DNA of 64,000 nt from Atopsyche davidsoni (lineage: Eukaryota; Arthropoda; Insecta; Trichoptera; Hydrobiosidae), in NCBI GenBank assembly GCA_022113835.1, contig JAILWY010000005.1, positions 4,482,501-4,546,500 of the forward strand, read 5' to 3'. Made by a program: the position numbers and the translations under genes. Shown piece by piece: positions 42,661-55,453 of the stretch; position 1 is the first letter of the stretch; each line of letters opens with the position of its first letter. A model generated the notes under the pieces. It was given only the letters and a program-made list of their open reading frames with translations. It searched no databases and was not told the DNA's origin.

Positions 42661-43786
42661 AAGATAAAAAGACACATTTTTAAGATAAAAAGTAGACCGG
42701 ATTTTTTACGGATTAACAAACTCAATAACGAAAATAGAGAAATCCTTAAGCGCCACACCTTGTAAGCCCCGCAACCTGCGCGCAGGATCAGGGATAGCCA
42801 CATACCGTAAAGCATAGCCTTAACAACTATTGTAAATTAACCAAAAGAAAATAAAGAATATTTTAATTGTTTTAATAGATAGTACACAAAGTTGGGCACT
42901 CTGCTGTATAGCATGTTAGATGGTAAATACAAAGTTGATACTTGCATAGTTGCATTTTGCCAAATAATAAAAATAATTAGATACCAGTATATCTGGGTTG
43001 TATGATATTTCGTTGATTCCGTCAGTTAAATCATCAATAATTTGTCTGATGATATGATCGTCAATGTAGTTTATATGGTGGAGTAAAATATTCTTGTCAA
43101 TGTTGAAAATTCATAGCAATTTATAGACTCGACTGAATTTTTTCAGATTGATGAAAATTTTAATCCGCGACGAATCCTACAAAAATATTTAAGTAGCCAA
43201 TTGACTAGAAGATTACGATCATTTTTGTTTGTTATCACTTTTGCCTTTCAAGGGCTTCTTCAGACTTGTAACGAGAAACAACAAAGTTAAAAATATATAT
43301 AAGAGCCAGTTTAAGGTGCAGTGTAATACTGTTGTAATTGGACAGAATAAATTGATTTTGATTTTATAAAAAATATGCAATTTATATTTTTAAAAAGTCT
43401 TATATTGATAGTGTTATCAATATTCAATGAAAATGTATAATCAACATCATTGTTATGTATTGGAATATGAAATGAATGAAAACTTGGTTAGTCTATTTTC
43501 TAATGAAAGTAGTTATAAATTACTAAAATGACGTCTCTAACAAGTAACGTTTCGTACAAATTCTACTTGAATTAACATTAACAAAACATAAATACAACTC
43601 CATTTCTTGAAAGTTGATATGTAACACGTAATTAAATTGTAACACTGTATTAATTAAGTAATTCGTTGTCATTCTCATTATTTCGCCACTCATTATCATT
43701 AATTAAAAACTTTTAACCCAAGTCTTGACAATGTCTAATTTCTAAGCCATTTATATTAATTTAATGAGTACACGTAATATATTTAT

Positions 43787-43828
43787 ATATATATATATAT
43801 GTGTGTATATATATATATATACACACAT
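43787..43828. repeat. Compound TA/TG microsatellite
   Basis: A TA tract flanks a short TGTGTG block and ends in ACACACAT, giving a near-palindromic dinucleotide region of about 40 bp. Confidence 0.85.
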
Positions 43829-44499
43829 ATTTATCAAAAAAACCAAAAAAAAATTAAGATAATATTTTTTAAAATAAAATGGTATGTTTATTTATAAAAA
43901 ATATATAATTATGATGCGTTATAATAAAGGCATGTGCCGATTGTTAAATTGGAAAAGCATGCCATCTTGGCCGGCCGCTTTTGTTTTAGCATTGCAAAAT
44001 GTTAGAAAGTGCCTTCATGGACATATGGAAAGCTCGAGAAATCCGCAGAAGCAGCGGCCAAACGCTCCGGCAAGGCGGGCTGTGTTTATGTTGGTTTGAA
44101 AACAATTTGATTCATTTGCATCGCCATACCTTCAAACGGTTGCCGAGGAAGCTTCCCAACCAGTCGTTCACATTCTCAGATTGAACAATTAAAACTTTTA
44201 AGGGGGACACTGATAGGGCGGGATACGATATCACTCGATGTTCTGAACTGCCACAAGCGTGTATTTTATTTTTTATGTAATCAACACATCGTTAAACTTA
44301 ATTTACTGGTAAAGTTTGGATGACAGTTGCTCTTTGATGATGAGTACGAGCCAGCACTGCGGCAGACCACCTCGCTCGCGCTCGCAACAGACTGAATGCT
44401 GGCCAGCGTGCCAGAACAAGTTTTGGCTACAAAGCCCCGCTTCTACAGTGTGATCGTGAAGTATATATAAATTATGTAAATATTATTATTTTTAAAAAA

Positions 44500-44590
44500 A
44501 ACTTCAGTGGTTTCTATCCTTTTTTATTTTACTGATGACTGGTTTTGCCAACGTAAAAGGTTGACGAAACCTGTGAGAAAATCACAAAAT
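44500..44590. repeat. Palindromic element family 2, diverged copy
   Basis: The core TGACTGGTTTTGCCAACG is followed after a short loop by GGTTGACGAAACC, an imperfect inverted repeat. It matches the centre of the better copies at 50293-50470 and 53940-54141. Confidence 0.5.
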
Positions 44591-45629
44591 TATTTTATTT
44601 TCAATATTTAAATGAAATTTCACATAGTTGTGTCAAAAATGTTTTTTTTTTATAATATGCGTTATTTTTATTCAATTTCTGTATTTATTTTCGTATCTAG
44701 CACAGTTCCTCGTATCTTTAATAGTTCGCGTTGTTTATTTTCTACAATAATTAACCTTGATTTTTTTTTTTATTCACAGTGAATAGTAGAAAAAAGTGTG
44801 ATTTTATTATTGTGAATTCTGTTATAAAAAATTACGGAACTGAGAATGAAATAGTTTTATATTTGCTATGGATATCATTTAGCTTTCACTACATTCATTT
44901 TTTAAATACTGTACTTTTAGTCTATTTGTAATATTATTTAGTTTAATGTTGGTTTTTATTTTTAAAAAAAATTATTTCTTGTGTTTTTACAATAACATAA
45001 AATTAGGGTTGAAAAATAATCTCTAGCCATACTGTACTATTTTCTCGTGTCTCTTTTTATCCCATATTTAGTATTTACTTCTTCTCGCTCACACACTGCC
45101 GAGCCTCGTGGTGCATTACTGCATCTCTTTCAGTATTATGCGATATGGATAATTGTTTCTCTTTCTATTTAACTTTTGAATAATTTTGATTGTTTATGCG
45201 CATTGTATATGGACGCACTTTTCATTGTATTATGAGGATGTGAATATATGGTCTTAATTGAAAGACCATATATTTGGTTGTAAAAAATTTACCCGTCGCT
45301 TACAGTATTAATTACACATAAAGCAAACAAGCTTAAAAAAACTTTGAAAATAGTATTTTTAAAACAATACTTTTTTTGAATAGTCACTTTATTTTATTTC
45401 ATAACATACCGACTTAAATACATAAAACTAGAAACAGGGTTGACTTTGACTCTAGGAAAATTATATTGAAATTAAAATGGGAAAATAACATTTAGAATTT
45501 TTTTTTCTTTTCTAAAAGTCAGCAGTCACTATACTTTTAATAAAAATTAAGTCATTTCATTTTGAAATTAAAATATTTACTATAGTGAATTAATATCGTT
45601 ACTAAACTACATAGATAAATTTCAAGTAT

Positions 45630-45915
45630 TTACTCATTTTTATAGATTCTTTCAATATCTTTAAGTTTCACATCAAGAAGACGGTGATCTAACCTATGTT
45701 TACATAAATACTCTCCATTTAAGAATACAACAGGAATTTCATTTCTATATAATCGGAGCCATTTTATGTTGCCTTCTTTAGTAATATCAACATATTCAAT
45801 TTCAAATCTGTTATTAAAAGATGAAAGCTCTTCTTTGAAATCATCACACATGGGACATGGGTTTTTTGTATACATCGTCAAAACAGGTTTTCCAGACGAT
45901 TGTGGATCATCCAAT
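45630..45915 (-). CDS. Glutaredoxin-like protein (C5orf63/DUF836-type), 3' exon
   Basis: A 95-residue thioredoxin-fold domain. Near its start is the active-site-like motif KNPCPMCDD (a CPMC pair), preceded by a beta strand PVLTMYT. Further on, YVDITKEGN and the cis-proline strand EIPVVFLNGE complete the fold. Family members are small glutaredoxin-like oxidoreductases close in size to this exon. An acceptor (TTCTTATTTCAG) ends at 45916, so the ATG at 45932 probably lies in intron sequence, and a short upstream exon with the true start (perhaps a targeting peptide) is missing. No convincing first exon is seen between here and the thiolase stop at 46234. The substrate is unknown; thiol-disulfide exchange is inferred from the motif. 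Confidence 0.78.
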
Positions 45916-46013
45916 CTGAAATAAGAAGACAATACTAAAATGATAGGGTGAAACTTTTTTTATCAATCACTGTAGCAAGATAATATATTATAAAATAATT
46001 AAAACCCAATTTT

Positions 46014-46019
46014 TTTATT
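46014..46019 (-). terminator. Polyadenylation signal, acetyl-CoA acetyltransferase gene
   Basis: AATAAA on the minus strand, 215-220 bp past the thiolase stop codon. It is the first canonical signal downstream of the gene that I see. Confidence 0.5.
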
Positions 46020-46233
46020 TATAAACATGAGTATATTTGTATAGTACAAAATAAAATAGTTACAAAATAATAAATGCCTTTACTTAGTACTATTTAACAT
46101 GATAAACATTAAAATTGCATTACAAAAATATATTCGATCTATCAAGGAATCTTTATAAAAATTAAAGATTTATCAAAATATATATATAATGATAAAAGAG
46201 GTGCTCTGTTGGGCCAGATTCGTACATATCAAC

Positions 46234-47677
46234 TTACAATCTTTCAATCATAATAGAAGATGCTCCACCACCTCCATTACAGATAGAAGCGACTCCCTTC
46301 TGACCTTGCTTGAGGGCATGAACAAGGTGAACGACAATTCTAGCACCCGACATGCCGATGGGGTGGCCGAGACTCACTGCACCACCGTGGATGTTCACTT
46401 TTGCAGGATCTATATCTAGAATTTGCTGGTTAGCCAACACCACTGCACTGAAAGCCTCGTTTATTTCCCAAAGAGCCACATCTTCTTTTTTGACTCCAGT
46501 CTGTTGTAATAACTTGGGAATGGCAACAGCTGGGGCGATAGGGAAATCAATAGGATCACAAGCACCATCCTGGAACCCAACGATGCGAGCTAAAGGCTTG
46601 AGTTTCATCTTCTGCGCAGCATCAGCAGTCATGAGTACAAGAGCTGCTGCTCCATCATTCAGAGTGGAAGCATTCCCAGCAGTGACAGTACCATTTTCTT
46701 TTTGGAAAACAGTAGCAAGTTTTGAAAATTTCTCAAAGTTTACTTTTTTGTATTCTTCATCTTCAGTAAACAAAACTGGCTGCTTGCCTTTCTTTTGGGG
46801 TACACTGACAGGCACCAATTCGGAAGCGAAAGCACCATTTTTGTAGGCTTCTTCACTCCTTTTGTAACTTGATATAGCGAAGTCATCTTGATGCTGACGA
46901 GTGATGTTTAGCTTCTTGGCTGTGTTTTCAGCGCAGTTACCCATGTGAAATTTATTGTAAACATCAGTGAGTCCGTCGTACACAATTCCATCGACAAGGT
47001 GCACTCCCCCATAAGGAGTTTGTCCTCTCTTGAGGTAATACGGCACGTTGGACATGGACTCCATCCCCCCGGCAAGGACAATTTCCTGTGCTCCACACTG
47101 CAAGCTTTGAGAAGCAAACATTACTGACTTCATTCCAGAAGCACAAACTTTGTTAATTGTTGTGCAAATTGTACTCTTAGGAAGACCGGCAAATAAGGTT
47201 GCTTGTCGAGCTGGAGCTTGCCCGGCTCCGGCAGAACAAACGTTTCCAAGGAACACCTGCAACATACCAAATAATTATACCTAATATTTAAACTATTTCA
47301 ATGTTAGTTATATTAAAATATTCAATATTGCTTACTTCTTTCACATCTTCTTTTGCCACGCCAGCCCTCTCTATGGCTGCCTGAATAGCAACTGAGCCAA
47401 GCTGTGTGCATGAAAGATTAGCTAGAGAAGCACCAAACGATCCCATAGGAGTTCTGACAGCAGACACTATCACCACATCGTTAAGGGACAGTTTTGTTGA
47501 GTATAACCGTGACTTCTGAGCCAAGTGCTGTAAAAACATATTGCATTTTTTTTAAATCTCTGATTACAGTACACTGTTTGCATAATAAAACATTTAATTT
47601 GAATAAGTCTATAATTTACAACTTAATGATTTTTTAAGTTTGAAAAATACCTTATACAATCCTCGAGTGCTTGCCAT
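46234..47677 (-). CDS. ACAT1: Mitochondrial acetyl-CoA acetyltransferase (thiolase II)
   Basis: Three exons on the minus strand, 47677-47651, 47527-47336 and 47256-46234, join with GT-AG introns in phase 0 to a 413-residue protein. That is close to the usual length of about 420. The N terminus is basic and hydroxylated, ending in a RLYS motif that suggests mitochondrial import. The catalytic Cys lies in KVCASGMKS (about residue 111), the His in [10 protein letters not shown] (about 371) and the second Cys in [10 protein letters not shown] (about 399); all thiolase essentials are present. The enzyme interconverts two acetyl-CoA and acetoacetyl-CoA in isoleucine and ketone-body metabolism. It is divergent from the IAP2 gene, with an 880-bp spacer. 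No defect is seen. Confidence 0.93.
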
Positions 47678-48558
47678 CTTTACAACTATAAATTAAGACT
47701 TATAATATAGTGCTACAATTCTTTTGATGTGACGTCAGTGACAGCTCGCTGATTATAAAAAAAGTATATGAAATAAATTAAAGCAAATAAAAAATGAACT
47801 TTGGCCAGCTGAAATGATAACACTTGTCAGTTAAAAATAAATATAACAAATCAGAGTATAGTATTATGTATAATGAGAAGGACCGTCATTTTTATTAATA
47901 AATAACGTAACAATACGTTATTGTAATACGATAGGTCGAATGCTATAAATTCAGATGTTATAAATTTAGGAATAATATATTGAATTAAATAAATGAGAAG
48001 CGAGTAATGTAGCAGAGACAATATGAATGGTCTCTTCGTATCTATTTTCTCTGTGGTATTTCTTATGTCAAATAATTACATACAGGTTGCCTATTCAAGC
48101 AAGTCGGATACACAAAAAGAAAATGTTTATTCGTTCTTCCAAAGAAATATAATTTTAAGAAATAATAAAACAATTGACAAATAAATTAATTAAAATAAAA
48201 TTCAAGTATTTTTAAAATTTGCTTTAAAAATATTCAATAAGTTGTTTTTAATTGCCAATATTTGGTGTGTCCATTGTAATGTCAACACTCATCTAGTGTC
48301 AAAGAATGAATTTTTCTTGTTTGACGTAAATCAAGGGTATAATGTAAACAGATGTGTGACATCATAATATTAATTACGTTGAATTTATTTGTTGAATAAT
48401 CAATACATTAATATTTAAAATAATTTTCAACCATATCATTAGGTGTTAACAGTTTTATATAAAAAATAAATACACGGTATGTGTGTTTGGTAGTAGTACT
48501 CTGTAAACCTAAGCTCGGCTCTGCTGGTGACAGCTGATATTTTCGATCGCCTTAAAAT
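47678..48558. promoter_or_regulatory. Divergent spacer between ACAT1 and IAP2
   Basis: An 881-bp AT-rich interval separates the ATG codons of two divergently transcribed genes and must contain both promoters unless leader introns extend further. A full palindromic CRE lies on the ACAT1 side. I see no clear TATA box at suitable spacing on the IAP2 side. Confidence 0.6.
47730..47737. promoter_or_regulatory. CRE/ATF palindrome upstream of ACAT1
   Basis: TGACGTCA, a perfect CREB/ATF site, lies 53 bp upstream of the ACAT1 start codon, a typical proximal promoter position. This suggests nutrient or cAMP-responsive control but is not tested. Confidence 0.5.
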
Positions 48559-49692
48559 ATGAACTACGAAGAAAGCAGATTGCAAACGTTTAACAATTGG
48601 CCACCTACAGCAGAAGTGGAACCCTTTAGAATAGCCAAGGCCGGATTTTATTTTGTCGGTCAAGGAGTTGAAGTGCAGTGCTTTAGATGTGGTGGAAAAA
48701 TATCAGAATGGAACTGTGGAGATCAAGTTATGGCCCGACATCGCCGCCTAGATCCCAAGTGTCCTTTCGTGGTTAATCCTGCAACTTCAGGAAATGTTCC
48801 CATACTACCTCACACAGACTCTTCTAATCAAGTAAATCCCCCATTAAGTACATCAAGTCCATCCCAGGAGTCAAACAATTCTCCTCAACAACCAACAAAT
48901 GATTTAGAAATGAATAGTGATGAAATATATAAAAATGATGCCTTACGGCTTTTGTCATTTGTAAATTGGCCCGTAAGTATTGGGATAGTTTTTCTTGGTG
49001 GCTATAATGATATTTATTCTGTTGAAGTATGAATTATAAACTGATGATGTAATCATTTTCAGATAAGTTTCATATCCCGGGAATCTCTGGCTTTAGCTGG
49101 GTTTTACTACATTGGAAGCCGGCGGGGGGCCGCTGCTGATAAGGTGCGCTGCGCCTGGTGCACTGGGGAGCTGGAGAGGTGGCAGAATGGAGATCACCCC
49201 ATCTCTGAACATCTGCGTCATTACCCCAACTGCCAATATGCTAAAGATAAATCCAAATCCTCTAACAGGTTTTTGATCCTTTTCCTACTGCTTTTTATTT
49301 ACCCAGAATTATACATTAAAAATATTCAATCTTATATTTGAAAATCTATTTACAAGGTTACCTTAGGCTTATGTATCACTCAAATTTGGAGTTTTTTGAT
49401 TTAATATTCAACTTTTTTACATTGAGTATTGAAATATCTTTTCTTTATAGGGTTGACAGTACGGCTCCTCAAATTAGTAATAATGATCTATTGATACAAA
49501 ATAATATGACAGAGCTAGGTGTCCAAGCGCATACCGTTCTTAAAAATCATCGGTACTTTTCTAATGAGTCCAGACTCAGAACATATGCAACCTGGCCATC
49601 AAATCATCCACAGACACCGACGGCATTAGCTACCGCTGGATTTTATTACACTGGTCGAGATGATAAGGTGATACTTCCCAATCAACATATTA

Positions 49693-49763
<71 letters not shown>

Positions 49764-50247
49764 CATATTAGCATATATATATATAGTTTTTTTTTATTTT
49801 TTTTTATTAAATAATAATTATAATTTTGACAATATATTTCGTAGTTATATTGATCATACTTCTCTCTAATAATTTATTTTTTTGTAATCATCAATAGGTT
49901 AAAAATTAATTGATGATAGTATACAGATAGCCATGAAAAAAACATGACAGCTTTAAAAAATTGTTCGTTTATTTTAAAGGTGCGCTGTTTTCACTGCAAT
50001 GGAGGGCTACAGTCTTGGCTGCCAACAGATGACCCGTGGACAGAGCACGCAAAATGGTTTCCCAACTGTGGATTTGTTACACTCGTAAAAGGAATAACAT
50101 TTGTGGAGACATGTAGTACTGTAAGTAATCAAAAGATGATTTATGGCTGAGGAAACTTCATAAATATACTTTTGTATTAATATCTTAAGAATTACATTAT
50201 TACATGCATATCTTCATCTGGATCCCTTTTAATGAAAGTTATGTATG

Positions 50248-50285
<38 letters not shown>

Positions 50286-53077
50286 AATAATCAATATTTT
50301 TGACAAAGAGTACTTGGCGGAATTCCATTTTAATATTTTAAATAAAATACTTGAGTGATATTTCCAAATGTTAATTTTTATTGGTGACCGGTTTCGCCAA
50401 CCTTTCATGTTGGCATTATAAAACTGAGTGATAATCAGTTTGATAATGCCAACGTTTGCTAAGTATTTCATTTAAAATATTTCATGGGGTTTATGGTTGG
50501 TTTCAGGAGGAGACCAACACTAATTCCCGGAGAGTGTGGGCGGTGCGGGATGATGATGTAGACCACTACATGTCTAGCACAAGTGTTGCGGAGGCCTTGA
50601 GGCTTGGCTTGCAGCCCGATCGTGTTAGGCGAGCTATACGTGTTAGACTTCATGAAACAGGTAAATTGATTCTGGATTGTTCATCATAATCCGCTCTGAG
50701 ATTAAGCTATTGATAACTTTCACAACCTTCACTTTTGATTTTTATTTAAAATTTACAATAATAAATATGAATAGCCAAATCAGTTTAGAGTAACCATTTT
50801 CATTTTTCATTATTATTTATAATTTCTTAGTCATCAGGTTAATCTTAATTGTAATAAATGCCTTATAAAATATATTTCAAATTAGATCTGTTGGAGATTT
50901 TGTAGTAGTCATTATTTGGTGCTGAGGTGAAAATGGAAATAATTAGAAGCATTGTCTAGATTGAACGAGATCTCCATTGGCAGGTTGTAAGACCTGCCGA
51001 TCTTCCTTTCAGATTCTGCTCTGTGCTGAATTTTCATATTAAAGGTTTAGACTTCCTTGTGAATGTATAATTAGACTTTTTCCGTCTTATGGTTCTCAGT
51101 AACTGTAAATACATTTTTTTTTAAAGGAATGCCTTTCGCATCCACCGATGCTCTAATAGATGCCACACTGAATGAACAACTGAATGAAATGTCCTTCACT
51201 GGAGTGGAGCAGCAGAGGAGCTACTGGGAGCAACCTTCAGCAGCGAGGCACGGGCTTCACTACCGAGTGGATGAAGCAGCTCTTGATCAAGTTACTCGGA
51301 GAATTATTGATTCTGCTCTTTCCGAGGGTGATACTCATTTAAGGTAACTGCAAAAAAAAACACATAAAAGACACAGGACAACAAATGTGAACTTGGCATT
51401 TAAATTTGGGTGGAGCCTAAAATTTTCCAAAAAAATATACTCAATGTAGGTACACTGTGGTTTTCTTGTAAAGAAGTCCAATCGTAATATATATCTGCTT
51501 CTTTGGTCAAATTAAAAAACACATCCTAATGGTGTACATAAAATATAATAGTACTAAAAAGTACCAAATTTTTTCGGAAAATATTTATTATATTATAATT
51601 TGTTTTCTATTCTATGTACATAAGGAAATTTATTGAGTCTTGTGTGACTGTATTAGATTCACTTAAATTTTATGTTCAAATCCTTTTTTTTCAGTTCTGC
51701 TCTAATTCGAGATACGCTTAGCGAAGTAGCATCTGATGATGCAGAAACAATAGTTAATTCAGCAATTCCACTTGCACCTCTTAGAGAATGTGTGACTGAT
51801 AATTCTGGAGAACACTCTCTAACTCACAAAGACGTTCCCGCTGACGATAAACTCAATAAAACTTCTTCCGGCAGTGCAGTATCTTTAGAAGAAGAAAACC
51901 GACTTCTAAAAGAAGCCAGAGCGTGTAAAATATGCATGGATGATGAGGTAATTTAATTAGCACTACTTATTACCATATTATGTTATCCACGTCTCCCTCG
52001 AGAAATCTACTCTACACGCTCAAGCAATGTTCGGTAAAAGTTAACAGTTATAAATATGTCACTTGAGAAAATCATATTAGGAGGTATTGTGTATGCTTAT
52101 ATACAAAGAAAACGAAAATATTATATAATAATGATATTGGGCAGCAGCAATACGCAGACTTTTCTTTCCAATATAAAACTGCGGTGTAGAAGGACCCGGG
52201 GACCCACTACACTATTTTCCCCTTAGTAAACCATGAACACTGGCTCAGCATGAGTATATGCTCAGTGAAATGGTCGCCAACCTCCTCTGAGGAGAGGCAC
52301 TTGATGAAGAAGATAACCATAAGAGTTTTCTTTTTTTATCTTATCTATTAGCAATATTAATGCAAATTATCTTGTTGTTCTATTTGAAACATCCCAAATA
52401 TTTAATTTGCTTAAAAAAATATTTATTCCATGCAATTATTCTAATAACAGTTGATATTTCATAGATAAGTCAGGCATTTGCTAGGTTTAAAATAGATAAA
52501 TGTTCAAGACTATGTAAAGTTTACTTACAGAAGGATAAATGCCTCTAAGTCCAAACCAATGAATGCAGTTGTAAGTTCTGAAAATTGGACCCTTGTAAGA
52601 TAATTATTATTTTCCATCGACGTCTTTACATCTATATGGGCACTACAGAGCTATTTATTTATATTGTTTTGGAACCTAAATACTAAAATTATAATTACCA
52701 TAACACAAAAGACCACAAAATTTTATATATATATTTTTTATAATATCAAAAAAAGTGATTCAATATTTTTGATAGAAAGTTTTAAAATGCCAACAAAAAA
52801 GGTACTGCGAAATTAGTAACACAAAAAATAAATAATAAGTGACTTAAAATAAAACTGCATGGCTTGTATAAAATTCATGAATTGCTTGGAAATAAGCAAA
52901 TGCCCATATCGCTAAGGATTTGATAAGATATGTATTTGATTTGTATCGTTTCAGGTTGGCGTTGTATTCCTGCCATGTGGACATCTCGTGAGCTGTGTAA
53001 CTTGTGCCCCGTGCTTAGCACAGTGTCCCCTATGCAGAGCCAGTGTAAAAGGAGTCGTCAGGACTTACCTATCATAG
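48559..53077 (+). CDS. IAP2: Inhibitor of apoptosis 2 (3 BIR + UBA + RING)
   Basis: Eight exons: 48559-48972, 49063-49268, 49451-49667, 49980-50120, 50507-50660, 51127-51343, 51695-51947 and 52955-53077. All junctions are GT-AG with matching phase, giving 574 residues. BIR1 has C41, C44, H61 and C68; BIR2 has C168, C171, H188 and C195; BIR3 has C282, C285, H302 and C309, each with the CX2CX16HX6C zinc spacing. A helical UBA-like segment (about 344-380) follows. The RING is at the C terminus (C527, C530, C542, H544, C548, C551, C558, C561). This is the Drosophila Diap2 / vertebrate cIAP layout: a caspase-binding E3 ubiquitin ligase that in flies also drives Imd immune signalling. The linker between UBA and RING is long and acidic. 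Intron 3 carries a (TA)n tract and intron 4 a palindromic element. It appears intact. Confidence 0.92.
49695..49759. repeat. (AT)n microsatellite in IAP2 intron 3
   Basis: About 65 bp of AT repeat directly after the exon 3 donor region, inside the intron between the two halves of BIR3. A shorter (AT)n tract near 50251-50282 lies in intron 4. Confidence 0.95.
50293..50470. repeat. Palindromic element family 2 in IAP2 intron 4
   Basis: The copy contains CTTGGCGGAATTCCATTTTA, then AATACTTGAGTGAT, then GTGACCGGTTTCGCCAACC and the partly complementary GTTGGCATTAT and ATAATGCCAAC words. It shares both its left part and core with the copy at 53940-54141. It lies wholly inside intron 4 and does not touch the splice sites. 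Confidence 0.65.
52115..52318 (+). repeat. Dispersed repeat R1 in IAP2 intron 7, longest copy
   Basis: The unit starts AAAATATTATATAATAATGA and continues through GGGCAGCAGCAATACGCAG, CTGCGGTGTAGAAGGACC and CCAACCTCCTCTGA to a GATGAAGAAGATA tail. Related copies lie at 63842-63928 (interrupted by a Helitron) and 23458-23515 (fragment). No Pol III boxes were confirmed. It may be a SINE or the end of a longer element. Confidence 0.65.
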
Positions 53078-53389
53078 TCCCCTATATGAATCTCTTGTTT
53101 TATGGATAAGAAGAATCTCATAATTATATAATTTGTAAAGAATATTTCTATAGAGTAATCAGCATATAAATATCTTCATAGAATATCATTATATTCTCAT
53201 ACTTTGTTCCCATGCCGGAGGAGCAAACCTAAGGTCGTAGAACCTAAACACAGAACGCGAAACCAACCAACACATCATGAATACCTATTCCTATTCTGGG
53301 GGGTTAAAATGATCCCCTCTTTAAAAAAAGTTTGTGTTTATAATTTATATACGTAGATAATAATTTATTTGTTATTAAATGAACCATTC

Positions 53390-53395
53390 AATAAA
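53390..53395 (+). terminator. Polyadenylation signal, IAP2
   Basis: AATAAA, 313 bp past the IAP2 stop codon, in AT-rich 3' flank. Confidence 0.5.
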
Positions 53396-53939
53396 ATGAC
53401 GATACAAATTTATTTTTATATAATATTAATTATAAACTGAAAAGAAGATTAAAAATGAACGCAGGAACATACATATTATTTTTTTAGTATATAAAGAACA
53501 TACGCATTATTTTTAAGTATATAATATAATGTTCGGCTATATTATTATATATGCCATGATTTTTTTGGTAAATATTCACCTCAGAATACAAACAGAATAG
53601 AAATACAAAACTTACATCAGGCTATTACATCAAATTGACTCCAAACGGTAGGTAAGGACTGATCATTATGTTTAATAAAAAGTCAATTAAATACTGAAAA
53701 ATACGTTGTATTCACATTTTAAGAAATTTATTTAAATTTTATAACGATGTGATAACGTTTAAATATGTAAAAGTTGTACAAAAGTTTGAAAAGGTTCAAA
53801 ATGACCCCACTGGTAGGTTTAGTGATAAATGTTCTTATATTACACTGTCTTAGCATAAGCTATAAAATATTTCGAGTCTCAATATATTCAGAATAAAGTA
53901 ATTTTATTTATTTTAAGAAATTCAAAATTTTTGACAGAG

Positions 53940-54141
53940 AGATCTTGGTGGAATTCCATTTTAAAATTTTAGAATGAATGTAATATTAAAATAAACAATA
54001 TTTTTGAATAGAATACTTGAGCGATTTTCCACATGTTCGTTTTTATTTGTGACCGGTTGGATAATAAAAGGTTGGCGAAACTGGTCACAAATAAAAACGA
54101 ACACGTGGAAAATCACTCAAGTATTTTATTCAAAAATATTT
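53940..54141. repeat. Palindromic element family 2, best copy
   Basis: Arms of about 60 bp (53998-54058 and 54079-54141) are inverted repeats with only a few mismatches around a loop of about 20 bp. Both contain TTGAGTGATTTTCCACGTG-like and CGTTTTTATTTGTGACC words, and the loop side carries GGTTGGCGAAAC. The transcript would fold into a long hairpin. It is non-coding, and a MITE or foldback element is the likely nature. Confidence 0.7.
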
Positions 54142-54278
54142 ATATCTATGTATGGATTAGTCAATCAAGATGCGTATTTATTACCCATTACAGGGTTATT
54201 ATATTTACTAATATGATTAGGCACATTAGTTCATATATAGAAGATGATCTAAAGAAACTCTCAGAAAAATATCATCGT

Positions 54279-54350
54279 GATTTGTGTGGGATTTGAACCC
54301 ACATCCCCTGGCTTACATGGCCGGTGTACGAACCTTTGTACTAACGAATC
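54279..54350 (-). tRNA. tRNA-like cloverleaf, probable pseudogene
   Basis: The minus strand folds as a cloverleaf: acceptor GATTCGT with ACAAATC (one mismatch), D stem GTAC/GTAC around AAAGGTTC, anticodon stem CCGGC/GCCAG (one mismatch), and a perfect T arm GTGGG TTCAAAT CCCAC. Pol III A box (TAGTACAAAGG) and B box (GGTTCAAATCC) matches are present. The 7-base anticodon loop CATGTAA would place TGT (Thr) as anticodon, but position 33 is A instead of the invariant T. A tRNA pseudogene or a tRNA-derived SINE head is therefore more likely than a working tRNA. Confidence 0.5.
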
Positions 54351-54552
54351 ACTTCCATTTATCGAGAATTTTTAACAATCATACTCTACATATGAACCAA
54401 TGTGCCCAGGCCAACCAATATTTAGTGATTTGCAAGCACTGGACTTTATGAACAAAGTAACAAGTGAAGCGATTTTAGTCCCATCTGGGCATTATTTTTA
54501 AAATCTATTGATTTAGCCAAGACACGCACCGTCATATTTATATCTATATAAT

Positions 54553-54870
54553 AGATTGACCACCGGTCCACACACCTTCGCCGTCGCCACGGCCAAATTG
54601 GTCGAATTGCACTACAAACTGCCCCCCATCCACCGTATTCTCCAGATTTGGCCCCGGGCGATTTTTTTTTGTTTCCAAACTTGAAAAAGAATGAGAAGGT
54701 CATCGCCACCACGGAAGCCTACTTTGCAGACCTCGAGAAAACGTATTTTTCAGATGGATTAAAGAAGTTGGAGCATCGCTGGGTCAAGTATATCGAGCTA
54801 AAAGAAGCTCACTTTTCCAAAATTGTCGTTTTTATTTTGTAGTCTAAGTACTTATCGGACCGCCCTCGTA
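54553..54870 (+). pseudogene. Mariner transposase 3' fragment with terminal repeat
   Basis: The plus strand carries the C-terminal end of a mariner transposase: HPPYSPDLAPGDFFLFPN (containing the third catalytic Asp of the DD34D triad), then AYFADLEKTYF and KKLEHRWVKYIELK, with a stop at 54840-54842. The segment before it (TAKLVELHYKL) is one base out of frame, so the gene is broken. Past the stop, the sequence ending GGACCGCCCTCGTA reads on the other strand as TACGAGGGCGGTCCGATAAG, a mariner-type terminal repeat next to a TA. No 5' end is found; the copy is truncated and dead. Confidence 0.85.
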
Positions 54871-55100
54871 TATAAATGATCACTAAGAAATTGTCACATT
54901 ATTATACATTGACTAGTTTATAATAATAATTTTATTTAATAAATAAGTAATTATTATAGTATTGTAATAATTTAATATTATAAAAATGTAATTACTGTAA
55001 TTATTAATTACATTTTAATAATATTATTTTATATACAATTATCATCGGTGAAAATATATTTCAAGTTATTTAAATTTAGTTAGTTTTTAATAACTAAATT

Positions 55101-55161
55101 ATTAAATACTGATAAATCTTGTTACTGTTCACAATATTATTGTGAACGACTCTCACCAGTG
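55101..55161. repeat. 61-bp dispersed repeat R2, copy 1
   Basis: Identical to 62729-62789 except for one base. The centre is a perfect hairpin, TTCACAAT and ATTGTGAA around ATT. The identity stops abruptly on both sides. Confidence 0.85.
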
Positions 55162-55330
55162 ATCATCATCTGAGGTTGTTTTCTCGGTTTGTCTATGGTT
55201 CTGCCTACGTCCTGTGGTTTAGTGGTGTGCATGTTCGGTATCCTGTTTCCGTTTAGTAGTGATTCTATGGTGGAGAGGCTTCAAAAGCACAGGGTAACCA
55301 TACGTAATGATCACTCTTCATCCATAAATC

Positions 55331-55453
55331 TTACACAACCTCCGACCGACTTGCATTTAGCCAATAGCTCCCTACATTGCGTTGCTTGCTTGGCAAAACA
55401 TAAAAAATAAAGTGACCCTATCAGCTGATTGCAAATTGGTCGCAAGTTGTGTA
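55331..55453. repeat. Palindromic MITE-like element, copy D
   Basis: Starts TTACACAACCTC and ends GCAAGTTGTGTAA. The arms include TTAGCCAATAG on the left and ATCAGCTGATTGCAAAT on the right, with ATTGCGTTGC and AAATAAAG in the centre as in the other copies. Confidence 0.68.

Larger units (their letters stand above)
40126..45629. other. Gene-poor stretch
   Basis: No recognised gene. It contains a hAT-like terminal fragment near 42601, a compound TA/TG tract (43787-43828), a GC-richer patch at 43960-44190 whose frames I do not recognise, and a palindromic repeat at 44500-44590. Confidence 0.55.
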